This document shows positions 13,601-27,639 of a stretch of 64,000 nt of DNA, one piece after another. A program made the translations under genes and the position numbers. Origin of the DNA: Doris montereyensis (Eukaryota; Mollusca; Gastropoda; Nudibranchia; Dorididae); NCBI GenBank assembly GCA_037039925.1, contig JAXRKP010000345.1, positions 102,501-166,500 of the forward strand, given 5' to 3'. The number at the start of each line of letters is the position of its first letter. Within the stretch, counting starts at the first letter, position 1. The notes under the pieces are model-generated. The model was not told the origin of the DNA. It worked only from the letters and a program-made list of their open reading frames with translations, and did not search any database.

Positions 13601-16600
13601 AAACAGAGAACACACAGACAATGAAAACATACTAAACAGAGAACACACAGACAATGAAAACATACTAAACAGAGAACACACAGACAATGAAAACATACTA
13701 AACAGAGAACACACAGACAATGAAAACATACTAAAGAGAGAACAAAACAGACAACGAAAACATACTAAAGAGAGAACACACAGACAATGAAAACATACTA
13801 AACAGAGAACACACAGACAATAAAAACATACTAAACAGAGAACACACAGACAATGCAAACATACTAAACAGAGAACACACAGACAATGAAAACATACTAA
13901 ACAGAGAACACACAGACAACGAAAACATACTAAACAGAGAACACACAGACAATGAAAACATACTAAACAAAGAACACACAGACAATGAAAACATACTAAA
14001 CAGAGAACACACAGACAATGAAAACATACTAAACAGAGAACACACAGACAATGAAAACATACTAAACAGAGAACACACAGACAATGAAAACATACTAAAC
14101 AGAGAACACACAGACAATGAAAACATACTAAACAGAGAACACACAGACAATGAAAACATACTAAACAGAGAACACACAGACAATGAAAACATACTAAACA
14201 GAGAACACACAGACAATGAAAACATACTAAAAACAGAGAACACATACAAAACACAGACAATGAAAACATACTAAAGACACACAGACAATGAAAACATACT
14301 AAACAAAGAACACACAGACAATGAAAACATACTAAACAAAGAACACACAGACAATGAAAACATACTACATAAGAACACACAGACAATGAAAACATACTAA
14401 ACAAACAGAAAAACACAGACAATGAAAACATACTAAACAAAGAACACACAGACAATGAAAACATACTAAACACACAGACAATGAAAAAACATAGAAACAC
14501 ACAGACAATGAAAACATACTAAACAAAGAACACACAGACAATGAAAACATACTAAACAGAGAACACACAGACAATGAAAACATACTAAACAGAGAACAAT
14601 GAAAACACAAACAGAACACACAGACAATGAAAACATACTAAACAAAGAACACACAGACAATGAAAACATACTAAACAGAGAACACACAGACAATGAAAAC
14701 ATACTAAACAGAGAACACACAGACAATGAAAACATACTAAACAGAGAACACACAGACAATGAAAACATACTAAACAGAGAACACACAGACAATGAAAACA
14801 TACTAAACAGAGAACACACAGACAATGAAAACATACTAAACAGAGAACACACAGACAATGAAAACATACTAAACAGAGAACACACAGACAATGAAAACAT
14901 ACTAAACAGAGAACACACAGACAATGAAAACATACTAAACAGAGAACACACAGACAATGAAAACATACTAAACAGAGAACACACAGACAATGAAAACATA
15001 CTAAACAAAGAACACACAGACAATGAAAACATACTAAACAGAGAACACACAGACAATGAAAACATACTAAACAGAGAACACACAGACAATGAAAACATAC
15101 TAAAAACAGAGAACACACAGACAATGAAAACATACAAACAAAGAAACACACAGACAATGAAAACATACTAAACAGAGAACACACAGACAATGAAAACATA
15201 CTAAACAGAGAACACACAGACAATGAAAACATACTAAACAAAGAACACACAGACAATGAAAACATACTAAAGAGAGAACACACAGACAATGAAAACATAC
15301 TAAACAGAGAACACACAGACAATGAAAACAGACAATAAAACATAAAACAGAGAACACACAGACAATGAAAACATACAAACAGACAATGAAAACATACTAA
15401 ACAGAGAGAACACACAGACAATGAAAACATACTAAACAACAGAACACACAGACAATGAAAACATACTAAAGAGAGAACACAGACAATACATACTAAACAG
15501 AGAACACACAGACAATGAAACATACTAAACAGAGAACACACAGACAATGAAAACATACTAAACAGAAACACACAGACAATGAAAACATACTAAACAGAGA
15601 ACACACAGACAAGACAATGAAAACATACTAAACAAAGAACACACAGACAATGAAAACATACTAAACAGAGAACACACAGACAATAATACTAAACAAAGAA
15701 CACACAGACAATGAAAACATACTAAACAGAGAAACACACAGACAATGAAAACATACTAAACAGAGAACACACAGACAATGAAAACATACTAAACAGAGAA
15801 CACACAGACAATGAAAACATACTAAACAGAGAACACACAGAAAAAAACATACTAAAGAGAGAACACACAGACAACGAAAACATACTAAAGAGAGAACACA
15901 CAGACAATGAAAACATACTAAACAGACAATGAAAACATACTAAACAGAGAACACACAGACAATGAAAACATACTAAACAGAGAACACACAGACAATGAAA
16001 ACATACTAAACAGAGAACACACAGACAATGAAAACATACTAAAGAGAGAACACACAGACAATGAAAACACACAGACAATGAAAACATACTAAACAGAGAA
16101 CACACAGACAATAAAAACATACTAAAACAGAGAACACACAGACAATGAAAACATACTAAACAGAGAACACACAGACAATGAAAACATACTAAACAGAGAA
16201 CACACAGACAATGAAAACATACTAAAAAACAGAGAACACACAGACAATGAAAACATACTAAACAAGAACACACAGACAGAGAACACACAGACAATGAAAA
16301 CATACTAAACAGAGAACACACAGACAATGAAAACATAGACAAACAGAGAACACACAGACAATGAAAACATACTAAAAACAGAGAACACACAGACAATGAA
16401 AACATACTAAACAGAGAACACACAGACAATGAAAACATACTAAACAGAGAACACACAGACAATGAAAACATACTAAACAGAAACAGAGAACACAGACAAT
16501 GAAAACATACTAAACAAAACAGAGAAAACACACAGATAATGAAATCAAAACATACTAAACAGAGAACACACAGACAATGAAAACATACTACATAAACAGA

Positions 16601-19200
16601 GAACACACAGACAATGAAAACATACTACAAAACAGAGAACACACAGACAATGAAAACATACACAGACAACAGAAAACATACTAAAAAACAGAGAACACAC
16701 AGACAATGAAAACATACTAAACAAAGAACACACAGACAATGAAAACATACTAAAGAGAGAACACAAAGACAATGAAAACATACTAAAGAGAGAACACACA
16801 GACAATGAGAACACAAAGACAATGCAAACATACTAAACAGAGAACACAAACAGAGAACACACAGACAATGCAAACATACTAAACAGAGAACACACAGACA
16901 ATGAAAACATACTAAACAGAGAACACACAGACAATGAAAACATACTAAAACAAAGAACACACAGACAATGAAAACATACTAAACAGAGAACACACAGACA
17001 ATGAAAACATACTAAACAGAGAACACACAGACAATGAAAACATACTAAACAGAGAACACACAGACAATGAAAACATACTAAACAGAGAACACACAGACAA
17101 TGAAAACATACTAAAGAGAGAACACACAGACAATGAAAACATACTAAACAGAGAACACACAGACAACAGACAAAAAAACATACTAAACAGAAACACAGAC
17201 AATGCAAACATACTAAACAGAGAACACACAGACAATGAAAACATACTAAACAGAGAACACACAGACAACGAAAACATACTAAAGAGAAACACACAGACAA
17301 TGAAAACATACTAAACAAAGAACACAAACAGACAATGAAAACATACTAAACAGAGAACACACAGACAATGAAAACATACTAAACAGAGAACACACAGACA
17401 ATGAAAACATACTAAACAGAGAACACACAGACAATGAAAACATACTAAACAGAAACACACAGACAATGAAAACATACTACAGAGAACACACAGACAATGA
17501 AAACATACTACATAAACAGAGAACACACAGACAATGAAAACATACTACATAAACAGAGAACAACAGACAATGAAAACATACTACATAAACAGAGAAACAC
17601 ACAGACAATGAAAACATACACATAAACAGACACACAGACAATGAAAACATACTACATACACAGAGAACACACAGACAATGAAGAATACTAAACAGAGAAC
17701 ACACAGACAAGGAAAACATACTAAACTAAACAGAGAACACAAAGACAATGAAAACATACTAGATAAACAGAGAACACACAGATAATGAAATCATACTACA
17801 CAAACAGAGAACACACAGACAATGAAAACATACTACATACACAGAGAACACACAGACAATGAAAACATACTACATAAACAGAGAACACACAGACAATGAA
17901 AACATACTAAAGAGAGAACACACAGACAATGAAAACATACTAATCAGAGAACACACAGACAATGAAAACATACTAAAGAGAGAACACACAGACAACGAAA
18001 ACATACTAAAGAGAGAACACACAGACAATGAAAACATACTAAACAGAGAACACACAGACAATAAAAACATACTAAACAGAGAACACACAGACAATGCAAA
18101 CATACTAAACAGAGAACACACAGACAATGAAAACATACTAAACAGAGAACACACAGACAACGAAAACATACTAAAGAGAGAACACACAGACAATGAAAAC
18201 ATACTAAACAGAGAACACACAGACAATGAAAACATACTAAACAGAGAACACACAGACAATGAAAACATACTAAACAGAGAACACACAGACAATGAAAACA
18301 TACTAAACAGAGAACACACAGACAATGAAAACATACTAAACAGAGAACACACAGACAATGAAAACATACTAAACAGAGAACATACAGACAATGAAAACAT
18401 ACTACATAAACAGAGAACACACAGACAATGAAAACATACTACATAAACAGAGAACACACAGACAATGAAAACATACTACATAAACAGAGAACACACAGAC
18501 AATGAAAACATACTACATAAACAGAGAACACACAGACAATGAAAACATACTACATAAACAGAGAACACACAGACAATGAAAACATACTACATAAACAGAG
18601 AACACACAGACAATGAAAACATACTACATAAACAGAGAACACACAGACAATGAAAACATACTACATAAACAGAGAACACACAGACAATGAAAACATACTA
18701 CATACACAGAGAACACACAGACAATGAAGACATACTAAACAGAGAACACACAGACAAGGAAAACATACTAAACTAAGCAGAGAACACAAAGACAATGAAA
18801 ACATACTACATAAACAGAGAACACACAGATAATGAAATCATACTACACAAACAGAGAACACACAGATAATGAAAACATACTATTAATACTAAACAGAGAA
18901 CACACAGACAAGGAAAACGTACTAAACTAAACAGAGAACACAACACAATGAAAACATACCACATAAACAGAGAAAACACAGACAATGAAAAAATTACTAC
19001 ATAAACAGAGAAAACACAGACAACAAAAACATACTAAACAGAGAACATAGAGACAATGAAAACATTACTACATAAACAGAGAAAACACAGACAAGGAAAA
19101 TATACTAAACAGAGAAAACACAGATAAAGGAAAATATACTAAACAGTGAAAACACAGACAAGTGAAAACACAGACAACGTAAACATACTAAATAGAGAAA
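7650..19200. repeat. 33-bp minisatellite array, about 11.5 kb, roughly 340 copies
   Basis: The unit includes GAGAACACACAGACAATG followed by AAAACATACTAA. Variants include ACAAAG for ACAGAG, AAAGAGAG, and single-base changes such as AATAAAAAC, AATGCAAAC and AACGAAAAC. Copies are highly similar to about 18,700 and decay over the last 500 bases. As 33 is a multiple of three, long open frames encode an 11-residue repeat (CSLFSMFSLSV on minus, EHTDNENILNR on plus), broken wherever a unit has an indel. I do not regard these as genes. Blocks of variants repeat in order, so higher-order duplication occurred. Confidence 0.98.
17480..18720. repeat. 37-bp variant units inside the 33-bp array
   Basis: In these subregions units carry ACTACATAAACAGAGAAC in place of the usual ACTAAACAGAGAAC, making a 37-bp period. 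A nearly identical run of about nine such units lies at 18390-18700, and shorter runs at 17490-17640 and 17750-17890. Confidence 0.9.
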
Positions 19201-19214
19201 ACAAAATCGAAATA

Positions 19215-19440
19215 CAACAACAAAAAATACTAAGTGAAATAATTGTACAAAAAGAGAATTCCGGCAAGTACAAAACTCATTTCAAAGACTACTTTTATTA
19301 TATTTTATTATAATTTTCATGACAACAGTATTTTGAGTTGTTTCCTGTGTGAGATGTAATTGTATGAGTATGAGAGAAAAAAATAAAATCAAATAGTCAG
19401 GAGTATTGAATATTAGGACAAACAAGTATGGACATGGAGG
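19215..19440. other. Array right flank
   Basis: Unique AT-rich sequence with AATAAAATC at about 19383. No gene recognised. Confidence 0.4.
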
Positions 19441-19455
19441 AAGAAGTGGAGAGAG

Positions 19456-19726
<271 letters not shown>

Positions 19727-20036
19727 TGGGAGGGGGAGAAAATATATACAATTTTTTAATTATATAGGAATAAATCAACTAAAATTTGAAAGGCAAAACA
19801 GTTGGAAGTGTGACTGTGAGAGAAAAAGAAAGGGATCATGGTAACTGCAATCCCGCATTTAACGCACACGCATCTTGTCAACCCAGAAGGAAAAAAATAA
19901 AGTCATACACAACATTAGCAAATACCAAAAAGACAGATGTGCGAACATAAGAATCTAACACACAAGCACAAAGTAAAGAAAAGAAAAACAAAAAATGCAA
20001 GATTGCACATCATGTATATAATATGATAGAGAGAAA

Positions 20037-20165
<129 letters not shown>

Positions 20166-20329
20166 GCAACTGAAACTTTCTCTAGGGGCTTTATCACATT
20201 TAAATGGAGCAGAAAAGTTCTTTCAACCTGTTATGTCCCAAGAGGGCCAACGTTTTCCCCTGTATCTATAGCATGAAGGAAACACCTGGTTAGTTAATCA
20301 TTATGAATTCAATAAACCATCACCTCCCT

Positions 20330-20490
20330 GACAGATCGTTACTAGTGAAATGTGTGTTGAGAGCGTTTTCCAAGGAACACAACATCATGCCTAGCACTAG
20401 CAATAGAATTTGACTTTGAACTTTGACAGGATTTGAACCCAGGACGAAGCCATATTGAGTCCAATATCCTAACCACCATGCTGGCGTCAA
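20330..20490 (-). mobile_element. tRNA-derived SINE fragment
   Basis: On the minus strand, GGTGGTTAGGATATTGGACT and GGGTTCAAATCCTG look like A-box and B-box regions of a tRNA-derived head. It is followed by a block with TTCCTTGGAAAACGC that also resembles SINE family B. Confidence 0.5.
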
Positions 20491-20699
20491 GAAGTTGTCA
20501 ATGTTAGGGTTATCAAAAGAAATTGTGAGATGTCTGATGTCGTTTTCTTTACAGTCTTATGCCCTTGAGTAATATAATTTATAATAACATAACAATACCA
20601 CAATTTATAGAAATTTTAAAAATGCTGGTGTTGGGTTTGGTGTGTAGAGAAGAGATGTCACAGTGACAATGAAATGATATTGTACATCAAAGACCAGAA

Positions 20700-20850
20700 G
20701 TCTCCAAGTCGGTTTCTGTTTCATTGAAATTTACCCTGTCCACCATTGCGGTGATCTCAGGGTGAATTAAGAGGAAGCAGCAAAAAAATGAAAACGAAAG
20801 ATGGAAAAGAAAAAAATAGGAACCACCAGCATCGCCCGCCTTCAAGTCGG
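20700..20850. mobile_element. Dispersed repeat D copy
   Basis: Contains GAAATTTACCCTGTCCACCA, GGTGATCTCAGGGTGAATTA, an A/G-rich middle and CCACCAGCATCGCCCGCC. Confidence 0.6.
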
Positions 20851-20859
20851 TAAGGTGAT

Positions 20860-22060
20860 AACTACACACAAACACACATTAGAAATACACAATATTTACG
20901 GAAAGAATTGAAAATACACACACACACACACATATATCAAACATAGGAGAACTGCGAAAAGACATCTACGTCCACGAGAAGCACAGGATAAACATACATA
21001 GAGAGGACTGAACTGCAAACACAAACACGCATACAGACATAGCTACCACTATAAACACATTACACACACGCTAAACAAAGTTTATAGTACATGTTTAGAG
21101 AACTGAAAATAAATGCACGCACACAAGCAACACAGGACATAGAGAGAAATGTGAACAAACTTACTCATTTCATAGTCATATTAAACTTAAACAAAGGACA
21201 GAGAGAGCATTTCATTTCAAACTCAAACACACAGTGGTGAGTGCTCTCAGTGCTCACTGACCACTGAAAAGAAACGCACACAGCTATAGGCTATACATGT
21301 ATATTTACTCAAAAGATATTCCAGCCTTCAGTGTGGTAGGGTTTCCTACCCCGTTCCCATTTACTTTTGTATGAATGATAAAACGTCATTGTGATAGAGA
21401 TGTAATCAAGAAAATCTGTGTACCGGCACACAAAAAAAACCCAAAGAAATGAAAGAAAGAAAAAATGTTTACAGGTAAACTTAAGAAAACAGTTAAAAAC
21501 CCTTAAGAGTTCTATTATTAGTACATGTAAACTGTCACGTATCAATAAAATGTCACGAGTGTCCAAAGTCACATTTTGACATCAATCATCAAGCAGACAT
21601 CTTTTTAGCATCTTGGTCTACATATATATATACAAATATATTTATATTTCTTTTTAATAAGATAAGCCGTGCCAACCTTCACTGGCCCCTCCAATGTGTT
21701 CATTTATTTCCATGGCAAACCCAACAGTGTTCTTGAATCCATAACACACACACACACACACACACACATACTATTTGTTGTAAGCGTGAAAATATAGAAT
21801 AAAAAAAGTTTCTCTTTAACATAACTTTAAGATAAGAACCCCCAACCTCCAACCATGATCAATGATTTGTCTCTCCTGTACATTCAAACAAAACATGGCC
21901 ACTGCCCTAAAAAAAAAGAAGGAAAAAAAAAAAAAAAGAAAGGCAGAGGCTACATTGTTACTTCGATATTTGACTGAAGGAAGTGAAGTGAATTAATGAA
22001 AAGAAAACAAAAATGGAGGAAGCAATTGAACACCAGCAACCTGCTCAACTAAATTTGTCT
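20860..22060. other. No gene recognised; CA-rich segment
   Basis: Positions 20860-21250 are rich in ACACA-type words and short words like those of the 33-bp array, but show no regular period. A short (CA)n lies at about 21746-21770, and an A-rich stretch at 21910-21940. Confidence 0.45.
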
Positions 22061-22079
22061 CTTTCTCAGGAATTTATAG

Positions 22080-22375
22080 GGATGTCAGTGGCCAAGTGGT
22101 TAGGCTGCCAGACTTGGGATCATGAGGTCCCTGGTTCGAATCCTGGCAAAACTAGGCTCAATGTTGTGTTCCTTGGAAAACACTTGGTACGCATTTCCCT
22201 GCTTGACTGAGGTGCAAATGGTTACAGGCACTAGCTTTGGAGTAAAATACATGTGTCACATTAGTGTCCTTTCCAGGAGAAGATTATTTTCACCTGTTCC
22301 GTTTCACACTATAGAAACCAGGATATGCTCTGGCTCTATGGGCCGTAATGGCCTAGAAAAAACTTTACTACATGT
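22080..22375 (+). mobile_element. tRNA-derived SINE, family B
   Basis: The head GTGGCCAAGTGGTTAGGCTG (A-box) and GGTTCGAATCCTGGC (B-box) are followed by GTGTTCCTTGGAAAACAC, a GACTGAGGTGCAAATGG block and a tail with GGGCCGTAATGGCC. The copy at 31043-31340 aligns along its whole length. Confidence 0.82.
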
Positions 22376-22835
22376 ATCGGCTTTCACCTAAAGAAAGCAT
22401 CAAAGACAAATAAAATGCATGAAGACACGGCATAAAACAGGATAAAGCAACAAATGTAGTTTTCATGTATACAGACTTGTGGCATAATTTACGGCATCAA
22501 AATATCCAACAAAAAATCACATTGTTAAAAAACACACAACAAAAAAACAACAAACAACAAAAAACAAGATATTTGTAGGTCTGATGAGTTCAATGTAACT
22601 GCAACAAACAAGTGGGGCAGCAGTTGGCTTTGCTTTATTTCTGCTTTATTTAAACTTAAACTGACCTCAAACTAATACAAGGCATCACATCAAACAAAAC
22701 TGAATGGTTTGCCTTCATCACAGAGATAAGGAGAACGGCTGAGGCTGCAACGGCTGATGACATTGCTAGCGGAAGGCGCTGAGCCAAGTTATTTTAACTT
22801 GAAAGAATTGAAAGGAATATGCAATAAATATAGAG
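22376..22835. other. No gene recognised
   Basis: A-rich sequence with AACAACAAA runs at 22530-22565. No conserved coding block. Confidence 0.45.
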
Positions 22836-22837
22836 CA

Positions 22838-22859
22838 GAGAGAGAGAGAGAGAGAGAAT

Positions 22860-22948
<89 letters not shown>

Positions 22949-22953
22949 TAGAT

Positions 22954-23052
<99 letters not shown>

Positions 23053-23068
23053 TAGACAGACAGACAAA
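22838..23068. repeat. (GA)n with (GACA)n end
   Basis: Interrupted GA repeat ending in GACA units after about 23020, the same compound layout as at 20037-20165. Confidence 0.97.
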
Positions 23069-23069
23069 G

Positions 23070-24325
23070 TGACAAGAAAATGTGTATCTAACAAATGAAA
23101 GAAAGACTAGACTTTGACCCAAACAAATGAAATCAAGGCACTTCATCAATCAAATTACCTGGCAGACAGAGAGCCGTTTTTCCCAAAGCTAGCCACTGGC
23201 TGGAGTTGGAGCTAGCAATAATGTTTACAAACTGCTGGTTCGTTGCACTGTAGCATGGAGCTAAGCATTATTGCTTTGTACAGCCAACGAATAATTGATG
23301 AGAAAGTAAAAACATTTAATACAAATATATAAATAATAATAATAACCATAGTAATAATAATAATAACAACAATAATAATAATTATTATTATATGATATAT
23401 TATGCAAACAAACCATAATAATATTACGAAGTAAAGAGATAAGAGAAAGACAAAATAAATCTAGTAAAATGAACAATAGACCTTACAAACTTTTGGTATA
23501 TAAGTCAAAGGTCAAATTTTGACGATAGAAATATCATTTGGGGGTGATCAGATCTCAAATGAACATGATGAAGTTTTCGTTTTTTGACAATGAAAATGAA
23601 GAGGATCAGAATAATAATAAAATGATTTTTTAAAATTGAATTTTGGCCTTTTGACAAAAACATTGGAGATCTGTAAATTATTTCTTTTCTTTTTTTTTTT
23701 CTCTTTTTCCATATCATCATGGTCATTAAACATGAATCGAGGCACATTAACATGAGATCAATTCAATTGCCAGTATCTTTAAGACACACTCATGAAATGG
23801 TCTCAAGACTGCTGTAGATGAAAAAGCGGTGGTGAAGTCAATAACAGAAATAGAATAATAATACATGTGTAATATACTGGGTTTTTGAATGCACATAACA
23901 CTCTTCTGATGCTACATATATATCAACTATGATCAGTTACACAAGTCATGAGATAAAATTCTGGTTTTAAAATATCACCCTGAAAAAGCAACAAGCTAAG
24001 AGTATACTTACATATCATAAAATGTCATTAGAATATTTGCCCTCAAAGATTTTTAATTCATATCAATAATACGTATTATGTAACATGTGGCAAAAGCAAA
24101 CAGCATAGATACACGTATATCATTCACGGAGGGTTACATCAATCAAATACATGCCATCTATAGCGGTCTTTTAAAACGCTATACACGACCTACATCCACG
24201 TTCAATTTCAAGTCAACACACAATTGTGCAAACTGATATCTTTGAGTATCATTACTATAATAATAATAAGGTGATTTTTTCACAGCAATTGTGCATGCAT
24301 CTTGGTATGAGCTAGAAAGTGACTG
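23070..24325. other. No gene recognised; AT-rich
   Basis: Includes (AAT)n/(ATT)n around 23330-23395. Open frames here are short and without known motifs. Confidence 0.45.
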
Positions 24326-24329
24326 GTTT

Positions 24330-24475
24330 GTTTGAGTCTTTTAATGCAGCTTACCCTGTCCACCATGTGCGGTGACATCAGGGTGAACTAAGGGGAAACA
24401 GCAAGATATAAGACTTGAAAGGAAAGAAGTAGAACCGTCAACCGTCAACACTAGAAGTTGACAGCATTGAGAGCT
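24330..24475. mobile_element. Dispersed repeat D copy
   Basis: Contains CTTACCCTGTCCACCATGTG and GGTGACATCAGGGTGAACTA followed by an A/G-rich segment. Confidence 0.55.
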
Positions 24476-24767
24476 GACTCTCATCAGCTTCTGGCTGGTA
24501 TTCAAACTCAACACTTGATTGACTCCAGTATGAAAAGGCATCTGACTATGGGCATAGTTTTTACAGTCAGTCAGGATGCTAGCATGATGTATACTAAGTG
24601 ATTTTCTTTCATTGTATATTAATTCTTGGCAACCCCCCCCCCACACACACACACTTATCTTCACACAAGACAGTGGCATACATGGAAGGCATTGTATTCA
24701 TGTCACTGTCATACAATAAATGACGGCAACAACAAAATGACAAGAAAACACATTCTCTCAGATGAAT

Positions 24768-25100
24768 CAAACAACTTATCAATCATTCCGCATGGACAGC
24801 AAGCTTCCAAACAACGTATCAATCATTCCGCAACAGCAAGCTTCCAAACAACTTATCAATCATTCCGCATGGACAGCAAGCTTCCAAACAACGTATCAAT
24901 CATTCCGCATGGACAGCAAGCTTCCAAACAACGTATCAATCATTCCGCATGGACAGCAAGCTTCCAAACAACGTATCAATCATTCCGCATGGACAGCAAG
25001 CTTCAATGACAAACAACGTATCAATCATTCCGCATGGACAGCAAGCTTCCAAACAACGTATCAATCATTCCGCATGGACAGCAAGCTTCCAAACAACGTA
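24768..25100. repeat. 40-bp minisatellite, about 8 copies
   Basis: The unit contains ATCAATCATTCCGCATGGAC and CAGCAAGCTTCC. One copy lacks part of the centre (about 24829) and one has a small insertion (about 25005). The period is not a multiple of three, so all three frames cycle through the same 40-residue pattern. Confidence 0.95.
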
Positions 25101-25109
25101 TTCATTCAC

Positions 25110-27565
25110 ATGGACATTTTATTCAAAATTTTAAAAAATCAGATGGTGAACCACAACCATTGTAGAGCACATATTCATGAAACATAACTAGATCTTTTTT
25201 TTTTTATTTAAAATTAATTTTTTTAAATCTCAATCCAATGGCTTCAAAATGCATGATGTGTCACACTATATATTTCAGCGTTTTGGTTGACCAAAGGTAA
25301 ACATACACGTGTTTGTATGTGAAATGTATGCCGCCGTGTAAATAACACTATAATGCAGAAAATCTGGGACTATGCACGGCATGATTGTTCACAGTCATAA
25401 TATTGATTGTCCTGTTCATATTCACAACACGTGGCAACATTTGAGAACATTAGAAAGATGTGGAAATAAGACTAGATGCAGTGGGCATCATTTATGTCCA
25501 CATCCTTTTAGTTTTAGTCAACACTCTTCTTTAGCGGACATAATTTTCAAGTCCCGTTTTTGTTGTTGTGTGTGCCTATATTATTATACCGTAGCAGCAT
25601 TCCTCTTATGTCGACATCCAATTTCTTCAACTTCTCTTACATTAGCACAAGCACATGTAGGCCTATATTATTGAGTCAACAATGTGTCAAATCAATTGTG
25701 ACAAACACTCACACGCACACGCATGTACACACAAACAAACATTTCCACCTCATCCGGCAACAGCTCTCTTCGTGTCATCTGACATACATATATTGTATGC
25801 GATATGATATGTCCACTTCCGTCGATGTCCAGATATCAGGTGTCCATTGTACTTTAAAGAAAGTATATGAGGAAAACTAAATCCAGCCTGATCTTTACTC
25901 TGATGTTAATTACAACTTTTCATTAAAATCTAAATTCAATGCAGGTGAAGCTTTGTGATGCCGACAAAGGCCTGCATTGTCAACAAAAAAATGTATCTGA
26001 TTCAGAAGCTTGTCTTTGAAACTTTCAAGAAATACTGAGGGGATCAGTATCTCTGATCAATTCACACAACATGTGAGGTACAGTGTTAACTTTGAGCAAG
26101 TCAGGAAAAGATAAATGGACAGATGGACAGACAACCCAAGTAGACATTATGTCCACTCTTTATCAGTTTGCTATCTTTGATTGAAATTATAAATGAAAAA
26201 GACAGTGAAAAGAAAAAAACAGTTAATTCTAATGAGCATGAGCTGTGTTGACATTATATTGATATTCGTGAAGAAAAGGCAAATATCATAATAATAAGGC
26301 AAAGATTACGATGAAGACAAAAAGTTAATCTTAGTAGCGGTGAGACATACAAGAACTGCCATCAGAGATATACCAGTAAATTTCTACTGATGATAACAAA
26401 CTTCATTGATTTCAATGTCATTAGCAATTTGCAAGAATCCACATATGCGGAGGCCTTACCCAGACCAAAAACAAAACAAAAAGTGATCGCACTGACAGCG
26501 ATGTATTTGCATCATCTTGTTTTCACTTCTGTCCCCATCCATGAAAAACATTGGGCACCTGCCCTCTGTTTTCATTTGTTCATTCATGTTCCCTGTAAAA
26601 TAGGGATTGAACGTTACCCCATAGGTCATGAACATGCACAGCACATTTCTCTTTAAAAGGTTCATACAAGAGGTGTTTTAGTTATTAAAAGCAAGACAAA
26701 ACTGCTGCTGTAAAAAAAAATATTTACCCCATCCAAAGTTACTCACTGGACTCCAATCATATGTGAAAAAAATATGAGGGAAAGCTTTGCACAGACCCCC
26801 TCCCAAAACCAAAACCAAAAACCTACAACAAACTTCACTGATCGACAGCTTAGTTTAGAAGGCCAATAAGCAAATTATCCACTAACCAAATGTAAATTAG
26901 ACAATTAAAGCCAGCTTTTCTTTCCTTCATTTTTTTCTTCACAGCTTTCACCTTAGAATTCAACAACAGAAAGAAAGAAAAAGAAAAAAACATGCAAGAC
27001 ATAAAAGCTTGAAAAACGCATGAGTTGATGCCATGAGAAGTTTACAACTTGATGTGTAACAAATTCATTCAAAACAGACCATCACATTATTTCAAAGCTA
27101 AAAAGCATAAAACATATTCAATTCAAAAAGAAAAAAAGAATCTGCTGACATGAAGAAAATCCTAAAAAGCAAAGTATGAAGTATATCCTTTGTATGTCAA
27201 CCCATCTCAAATCTAATCAATACGTCTCTTACGTTACACAATACATAGACTTATAAATGTGTTTTTGAGACAAGAAAGTAAAAAAAAAACCCTGCCAACC
27301 AAAAAATAAAATCAGACAAGTTTGCGTGACAGAACAGAAATGTAAAAAGACATACCTACCGTACATCAATTACACACATTAGTTCCCGTACATCAGTGAC
27401 CGTACATTAAAATACAATGGCCAGTATGTTCGATTTGGAATGGACTTAGATAACTGAATAAAAAAAGACCCCACACATTCTCCCTTTGGGGAAAACAAAT
27501 TATAACGCAAAGCTGAAAAAAATATGTACCAAACTAAGGACCACCCCCCAAAAAAAAACAACTGA
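25110..27565. other. Long AT-rich stretch without recognisable gene
   Basis: Open frames of 60-106 codons occur at 25372-25880 and 26390-26656, but they have no conserved motif, no splice-site logic and overlap open frames on the other strand. A short CA-rich run lies near 25710. Confidence 0.5.
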
Positions 27566-27569
27566 GACC

Positions 27570-27635
27570 CCTGATTTGTTTGTTTCTTTGAAATTTACCC
27601 CGTCCATCACTGCGGTGATCTCAGGCAGAGACCCC
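27570..27635. mobile_element. Dispersed repeat D fragment
   Basis: Contains GAAATTTACCCCGTCCATCA and GCGGTGATCTCAGG. Confidence 0.5.
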
Positions 27636-27639
27636 TGAT

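Noticed and set aside
7650..19200. Dozens of long open frames (up to about 420 codons) with Cys/Phe/Ser-rich or Asn/Glu-rich repeats
   Set aside because: They are read-throughs of the 33-bp array, occur on both strands and several frames, break at every unit indel, and have no non-repeat domain, signal or promoter.
7650..19200. A CRISPR-like array of repeats and spacers
   Set aside because: Units are contiguous with no unique spacers, the context is eukaryotic and no cas genes are present.
20860..21250. A diverged ancestor of the 33-bp array
   Set aside because: It shares short words such as ACACACG and CTAAACAAAG, but I could not find a regular 33-base period.
22080..22150. A genuine tRNA gene
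   Set aside because: A- and B-box-like sequences are present but the cloverleaf arms do not pair well, and full-length relatives at 31043 and 57655 show a dispersed SINE.
25372..25880. Overlapping open frames of about 100 codons
   Set aside because: No motif, no start context, and CA-rich low-complexity sequence in the second half.
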